DNA of 64,000 nucleotides, from assembly GCA_964023205.1 (NCBI GenBank), contig OZ026845.1, positions 11,666,001 to 11,730,000 of the forward strand, written 5' to 3'. The notes under the pieces were generated by a model, which saw nothing but the letters and a program-made list of their open reading frames with translations, was not told the DNA's origin and searched no databases. Origin of the DNA: Lutraria lutraria (lineage: Eukaryota > Mollusca > Bivalvia > Venerida > Mactridae). Positions 46,401 to 55,400 of the stretch are shown in pieces; positions within the stretch are counted from its first letter, which is position 1, and each line of letters begins with the position of its first letter. A program made the position numbers and the translations under genes.

Positions 46401-49400
46401 ATTGTTGTTGTACAGTAATATGTTGATGTTGTTGTTGTTGCTGTTGTTGATGAGGAGGAGGAGGTAAAGTTTGTTGTATTATCTGCCCAGGTTGTGGTGG
46501 ATGTATCTGAACTGTACCTGCTGGGACTATCTGCTGTTGAATCTGTACAAATAACATAGTTTTACATAATTACATAATTAAACATTTATTACATATACTG
46601 CTCTCTGTATACTTGGCGATGTTTATATAATTGGTTGCTGGAGGTAATGTGTTCAACACTAAGTCTTGTACAAGGCACAATTTAAAAACATAGTAGAATA
46701 CATGAACAAGTTAACAATTTATATTCAGAACAAGATACATAACAAAAAGCATTTTAATGCAAACATAAAGAGTTAACATTTACCAATTTATACAAAAATC
46801 CAAAATTGCAGAAATAGTATTTTTAAATTAATAAACGCCATAACACAAATATCATTTTTGTGATTTTTTTATAATCAGTTAGTATCTAAAGTTTTAAATT
46901 GAATTAAATTCAGATTAATACCTGTTGTACTTGTTGTTGTACAGGTGGTCCTGTGATAGTAGAGTACACAACTTGTCCACCTTGTTGTCCTGGGGCTGGT
47001 AAACTGACAACCACTTGTTGAGGATTACCAATCTGCCCTGTATTAGATAGATAACAGAATAGTATAATCTAGATCACAAACAGGTCTGTTTTAGTCAATA
47101 GGATGATATCAATTACTTGTAGTGGAGAGTTCATTAAATGATGATAGTTTACAGTTTTAAATGGGAATAAATATGGTAACAAAGTAACAAAAGATAAATA
47201 AACCATACATGGCCATGCTCATGACTAAAATACGAAATAGAAGAATATTAGCCACAAAGATTTCATTGTTAATGATGAATATGGAAAAGATGACAACATT
47301 TCTTTATAACATATTATATAAGGATTTGACGTTTTTTTTTCAGGTACATAATGATACATTTTCAAAATTCTTCAATACTAAATTCAATGTACATGACTGT
47401 AAGGATAGACAGGAAAAGAACAGTTCACACTCCAAAATTATAAACTTGAGAACAAATCAACAATCTCCAAGTTCAAATCTCTATTTTATTCTCAAAGTAT
47501 TTCTGGTAAATAAAAATGGTTGCTGTCTGAAAACCATGCTCAGACCAATTTAGCAAACAGAATCATGTACAGTTAATTATCATTAATTGACAAAATATGA
47601 GATTTGAGCATGGAGGCTGATCTCCTGTACTCACCTAATATTTGTTGTTCAGATGACTGTATAAACTGTGGAACTTGTTGACCCAGGTTACCTGGCTGTA
47701 TGAAAGTTTGTACAGGTTGACCTTGTGGAATTAACTGACCTACAAAGTAGAAATAACAACATGTACATAATAAAAATCTATCATTTTGGTCAGATACCAG
47801 CAAATAAATACAGTTATAACATGAACAATGGCAACATACAACCCTGAAGCAGATAAATATCAAATTTGCATAATTGTATTAGGTAATTGTCATATAATAT
47901 AAACTGAACTAGACTATCATTCTACACAGGGTGATAATAGAAATAGCAAAATACCTTGTGGTTGTGATGTCATTCCAGATGTTATACTTGTCCCAGCTAA
48001 TTGTGGTAGTACTACACCAGGAGCTGATAAGGACACTGGCACTATAATATGAATACACACAATTTATTTCAAAAATACCTTTTATGGGAATACAAAGTAA
48101 GATTTGTCCCCAAATATCACTTGCTTAATTCATATTTGTTAGAAAACTTAGGGTCACAGCAAAAAAGGGGTCGTAAACACATTTTTTAAGACAGTAGACC
48201 CCTAATACTGTACTTTTCTGATGTATCTGCACCATGCTACATAACAATCTTAATATTACCAAAATAGTACAGCCAAATTGTTCCTGATCTTACTACATTT
48301 GATACAGAATTATACAAGGCAAATCTTTAACCTCAATTCATATACTACTATAACAATCTGAATATAGACTACTCTATCAACATAATAACATGTTTGATGA
48401 ACAGAATGCAGGAAATTTGAACTAATACATTTCATAAAATATGACAGTAACCTTGTGGTGGTGGCGGTGTGAGATACGTGGTCTGGGGTTGAGGTTGTTG
48501 TAGAATCTGTTGTGGTGGGGGTAAAGATGTAATCATCTGTTGACCTGATAGAGAAACACATTCAGTATATAATAAATACAGTAACACACAGTTATAGCAA
48601 ACTCAAGATAAAGTGAAGAATTAGATACAGTGAAGACTTTATTATCAAAGGCTAATGCTTCCTTTATTTCAATGTTGTGGATACAGTGAAGTATGAATAC
48701 AAAGAATTAATAATTATTCAGGTCTACAGTTCACTGTAACGATGTTCCACTGAGCATCACCTTTTCAAACAAAGATTTATGTCATATAATAAATTATGCA
48801 GTAATACTTTGTATAATGTAAAACACTTTTTTATCAAATACAAATGAATCAATACTTTATTCTATTTAAGGGGGGGGGGGGGGGGGGGGGACCTTGTCCA
48901 TCTAATGAAACTATCATTTTTTAGGCAAACTTGACACCATCTGAAGAATTGTGTTTTAAATATGAAGAGTCCTGCAAAAAGAGGTAAAACCACACCATTG
49001 TTAATTCATCGTTAAAACAGAATTCTTTAACTTACCAGGTAATAGGGGAGGAGGTTGAGCCAAACTAACAATTTGCGGCGGAGGTACCACTATAAGAAAA
49101 TACAGCAAACATATTATCTATATAAGGTACATAGATAACACCAGCATGTAAAATAACTGCTGGAAATGACATCATAAGAAAATTTCATCAAAATATCACA
49201 TGATGTTAATAAACAAGGAACACTGTGACATATCTATTAAAATATGAATTTATCAAAAAATATACTACACTACTCCTAATATAAATATGTATGACACAGA
49301 CTATACATATACAGATAGATGAAATATTTCCAGACTGAGCTAGAAATGCTATGCCTTCCACAGTCTACATATTTAAAACACACAACCATGAAGTTCACAT

Positions 49401-52400
49401 GCTCAAATCCGAAGAGGTAACAAAGATTATGGTAGGTATAATATTGTCCAAAATTCAATAAAATATACTTATATAATATATAAGTATAAAGGGAAGAAGA
49501 TTATTTTTTCATCTCCCAACTTAAAAATTGACACTGTACTTCTGTTAATCGATACACATAAATATCAAGCATACTTTCTGGGCACTCTTGGTTAGAAAAT
49601 GAAAAATAATGAACAAAACATAAAGACAAATTTACAAATGTAACACAATTCCACCCTTGTCATGCTGTAATTGAAATTTGATTAGATATTGTTTCATTCA
49701 GAAAGATTACAATTGTATTTAAACTTAAAACAGACAACGATATAACTCTCAGGGAACAGAATCCTGAAAGAAATCGACATATTAGACTTCGAGATCCAGA
49801 TATGTGCAAAGAAAAAGCAACAAAAATTACATTATCATAATAAGACACTAAAATGTCATATACAGTATAAAACTAATCAAATATAAAGGTCCAAAACTAA
49901 TTTTAAAAATATTTAAAATAATTCTTAAACCTTATGTACACAGTAATAAAATCTATACAGAAATTTAATGTAATGTATAATATTTCCTAACAAAAATTAA
50001 TCATTAGATCAAACAGAAATGTTACTTTAAACAATCAACTTGATGTCCTTTACATAATTCAAAGTATTCAAAACTTACCAGTCTACTGCTAATTATATGA
50101 TTATTTAATTAAAAGCAATAAAATGTCTAAAAAATACTTAAAGAATAAAAATATCAGCTTCATGAGTAATATAGAAATGTCATACAATGGACATGTGTTT
50201 TAATTCACCCTATGCATATAACAAATGACTGCTAACCTAATAGATAAATAGGTTGTATCATTACTGAATCATGTCAAAATAGAAATTGGCTAAAAAAAAT
50301 CATACTAACATTATAAGAATTTCACTAACACAAAGTTATCAAATATTTCAATCTCATCTGATTTTTTTATTTTTTGTTGTAAACTACCATAAACACGCTA
50401 GTGTAAGACCCACATTTTTACATCCATAATTGCATTCAAAAATCAGGTGCATCTTATACATAAGTGCAGGTAAGTCACATGAAGTGTTTATGCTTATAGA
50501 CAATAAAAGGTAGTATTTAATCTACTATACCAAAGTATTAGTACATATCAATAAAAACTAATACAAATAATATGGTCACTAATTCAACATAATGAACATT
50601 GATACAGCCAATCAATTACTGGTAACTGCACTCTGCAACACAGGCTAATGTATAAAATTACTAAAATCATCCAAGTTGTTTGATAAGATTTCAAGCAGCA
50701 CCTAGTTCTTAATCTTAACGAGGCCATGTCATTTTTGTTTCCACTGATATAATACAAATATTTTTAAAAAAACATAATTATCATTGACATAACATAATAC
50801 AACAAAAACAAATTATACTCCATCTGAAAATAATGATAACGTAAACAGAAATCTTCAGTTGTCATATCAAGCTCTGATCTTTCTCAAAGTTAAATCTTCA
50901 GCACCATATTGTCCTAACTACAGAGAATACTGCCTCCAACCTGTGTCACGTTTTAATTTTGCAACCATACCCTGCACCACACCGATGAAGAACACTAGAT
51001 AACATCATCATAAAAATTGATAATATTCATGCAAAAACTAAATCTGCTATCCTAATGTCTGAGTTCTGATGATGGACCAAACTGCAGGGTTAGACACATT
51101 TATGAATATTGTAGATTTCATACATAAAATAAAATAATGAATTCAACCAAATTTCTCCAAACATCATAATTATATAAACACTGAAAAATATTTTTTTAAG
51201 AATGAACTACAATCCCATTAGAATCCAACAACGAGGTAAACAAGCATAGATTTCTTCAGCTAAAAATGCAAAACTGACCATTAAGTTGTTTTTTTTAAGT
51301 TTCAATAAAATGGCTCGATCATCAATGTTTTAATTTATTACAGAAAAACTGAAATCTGATTTCATAAATAAAAATAGTACAAACATCTGTAGTCAAAGTG
51401 TTGAAATTTTCAAACAGAATGAATGGTGAAACGTTCGTCTGTGGGACGTTACAAAATTACCATCAGCAACTAGAAAACACTTGTATCTCTATGACTGTAA
51501 CATTAAGTCTATCAAACTAAAATAAATTAGTAAAATTTGTCACAAACGTAATAACAAACAGTCACAATTTTTTCTTTGGGATTAATTCTACTTTCTAAGG
51601 TCATAAAGACTGCACACTTCATCAACTGGAGTCAAATACAGTCAAACCTGTGTTAGCATTCACCTCCTAATAATGGCTACCCTGTGAATAAAGGCCATTC
51701 TTTTAAATAAAAACGTCAGTGATTAATTAGAACAAAATGACCTCACAAAGTAGACTACGGTACATGTTAATAAAGGGCTACATTTATCTTTAGGATGGCA
51801 GTTGTTAAAAGGTTTGACCGTACATCAAAAGAGAACTTCATTGTGATTTCTTGACACTATGCCTACAATCCAAATAACACTGTACACTTAGCCGTAAGAC
51901 AAAACATGGCCAAGTTTGAGATAATACTAAAATGTGAATCAAAACACAAGATTCAACACTAACACTGACTCCATGGTCATGGTATCAGTAATGTGACTGA
52001 CTAATTGACTATAACCAAACTATTTTAGAAATATTATGCATGCCTTTTTGGCCTTGACCTTTTAGTACAACAAAAAATCAAGTTACAAAGAATCCCCAAA
52101 AAAACACAAATGTGCAGAACAAGTACATAAATCCTTGAACATATACAAATAAAATCATTTGATAGTCTAAAAACTAACACTTCATCATCGTACATAAAAA
52201 AACACATGTTCTTTTCAGTAAATAAAGTTGAACTATTGATAACTGAAATAAAAAAAACAGCAACTGGCATAACATCTGAAAATGTATAAAATTTTCAATA
52301 ATTTCTGATCATCTATAAGTTACAGAACTAGAAAAGTGTAAACAATAAACACCACAACTTACACATAGATGGCTGTGGTAGGGCCATGTTTGGTGGTGGT

Positions 52401-55400
52401 ACTGACACAAACGATTGCTGAAATGCCGCATACTCTTGCTGTACCTAAAATAGACAGGCATATTCAACAATAATGTCAAATTATCATATGATTTACTTAC
52501 CTGAAAGAGTCACATAAACCTTTTTGTATTACATTTGTACCTGTCTGCACCGTGAAGGAAACTTGACAAAAACGTCCGCTTCAATACACCAACATTAGGA
52601 TAAAGAACATCCAGGCTCCACAGGTGTGAACCTGGTAAACTTGGATACAAAGCAATCATTGAAGGTATAATGTTAGCAAGACTACATGATACACATTGTC
52701 AATGGAAATGTGTTCAGTACAAAAATCATCCAACATACATATATAGGAGTCATAAATCTGAAAGAGTTAAACACATGTTTCTAATAACGTACAGCCGGGA
52801 AATACTTTTCTCATATGAAGATGACAACTGCCAAATACGCAAATTGATGATCAACAGATTACACAGCAGAATCTTGAGCTATTTACCCTTACCTAAATAT
52901 AACCATCAGCTTAACTATAGAAACAAAACAGTATCATATAATGTGGAAATCGCTCACACTAATTAATGTTACTTTTTTGGTAACAAAATCACCAGTTGTA
53001 ATTACAGGTAGCATACAACAGGTGGTTAAGTCCTATTTCAAAGAATGGTACATCACAGTCACAGAATATCAATAAAATATTTGTCCCTGCATTCTAACAC
53101 AATAAAATAGGCTGAAAGAACAATAGAATGAAAGGCTTTTAGCCAAGGAGATTAAAAAACATAGCCCAGCATTGGTCCTGTATTGTTAATACAATCTTCC
53201 ATTAACTGTTTCAATATTTCAACTCATTCAACTAGGACTTAACAAGTAATAACCTTCAGTCAGTCAGTCTGCAATGTGATGATATACTGCATAATTACTA
53301 TATAACAAGGAAAAGAAATTAAATACAATATATACTTAAAATACATATGAAAAATTTTAATAGTTTAGAATTTCACTCAGTCATTCAACAAAATTCTTCA
53401 GTACACTACAAAACCATGAGCAAAGCTCTGATGAATTAATTCACATCTCACATGGTACATTTAACAACATTTAATTTTAACCAGGAACATTGTATGGCAA
53501 TGATGAATTCAGTCAAAATACATCTAAACAACTGAATTCCCAGCTAACAGACAGAATGATACTTTCCACCATTTAGGATATTTGGACACAGACTGGAATT
53601 TAGAAAGAAAGAAAAAAATGCTCATATATTAGAAAATGTGTTGTCCCAGATTTTGACAGCCCTGCAATTAATCAGTATCTGTTGCTTTATAGAACATTAC
53701 TCATAACCCTAATAACTATGGATGAAAATTTTCATAAGTAAATACATGCACACCATTCAGTGAATATCACTATTTCTTGTAAAGAATGCATCAGAATTTC
53801 TTCTAAATAGTAGAAATTTGGGCGTAAAAATAGTCCTAAAATCCCTATAGATCCTGCTAAGACTTAGACATCATACCTGAAATAAATGGTCATTAATCAT
53901 ACAAATAACTGCCATGTAACAATATTTAACAATACCAGCTGGGAAGATCACCTGCGCAGGAGAAAATGGGAAACAATACTATGATTACACTGGAATAAGA
54001 ATTCCATATTGCCATACTTACAGTCTGTATAAGGTTAGTAGCCAGTTCCTTAGCTTGTTGTAGACCCATCATGTTAACATGCCTGTCAAATAAAACATAG
54101 AATACATTCAGATAAGTTAATTATGTATAGTAACATTGTATACACAGTGGTTAGATCTGAGTTCAAACCCCAGTCACAGCAGGTCATACCCTTATATGAA
54201 AATTTGACAAAAATATCAATTTTCCACCATATGAAGAGCAGTTGCCAGCTCTTTGTGGAAGGGTAAGTAATCTCTGGTTAGTATACAGTCTAGGAAAACT
54301 GACACATATCATTCATAAATGACACTAAACCCACTAAAACATTATTAAGGTTACTTACTGTAAATGCACATGCATAGGTTCTAATGCTTCTACACCATTC
54401 TGTTCAATAAACCCTGATCCCTTGCCTCTCAAAGACACCTTGGCCCCTGTTTCACTTTGTATATGTTGCAAAAAAGACCCCTGAAGTTTGAGATGAAACA
54501 TGCATGTAGGTTATCATATGAACCATTCAATTTGAATAAACACAAAATACAAGCTTTACAAATTACTTCCTATTTTTGTGTTCTATTTGTCAACGATGAA
54601 TTTATTAATCAGTTACAAAAAATATGGTTTACTCCCACACCATTTCTAAAACGAGGTTTCAGAATTTGCAGACTTTAAGAAAAAGGGGACAAGAGAATAC
54701 TTACACCTGGACCAAACACTTTGTCCTTCACACTGAAATTTGGTGGGGCATGCTCTAATCCAATGTACAACTTTTCTTGTATAATAGGCATACCAAAGTT
54801 CTGTAACAAATTTAGAAATCAAAGGTTGATACATTACAGGACAAAAGTGTGTAGAATTAAGCACAATACTCAAAAGTATAGATATTGATGAATCATTGTC
54901 CATTTTATCAATATGATAGTCAACTAAATAATATCATGATTACTGAAATCACTTACTGCAATACACCATATGTAGACAATATTCTTACATCATGAAAGTA
55001 TTGGTTTCATTACATCAGAACAGTATATAAATGTTAAATTCATTATGTAATCAAATTCCATCCATATGTTTGGAATCATTTGCTGCCAAAATATGGATAA
55101 ATCTAGATTAACATCACAAAAAGGCAAAGGATGAATAATCTTTTTACTGCAAGAATGTAATTTTTGACCAACTGTATCAGACTTTTAGTGGCATTGTAAA
55201 TTGGTCCAATTAGTTTAGCCATTTTTCAAGTTAATGAAAATTCCATTTATGACCAGTCAAAACTTTTTCTCAGTTTATACTTAGTAAATTGTCAGTTGAA
55301 GTTGATACACTGGGCAAATATTTTTTAGTTTAAGCCTCATTTCGGGAAGAAACACTGATAAATATACCTGATTTGGAGAATTCATCCCCATTACAGGGGG

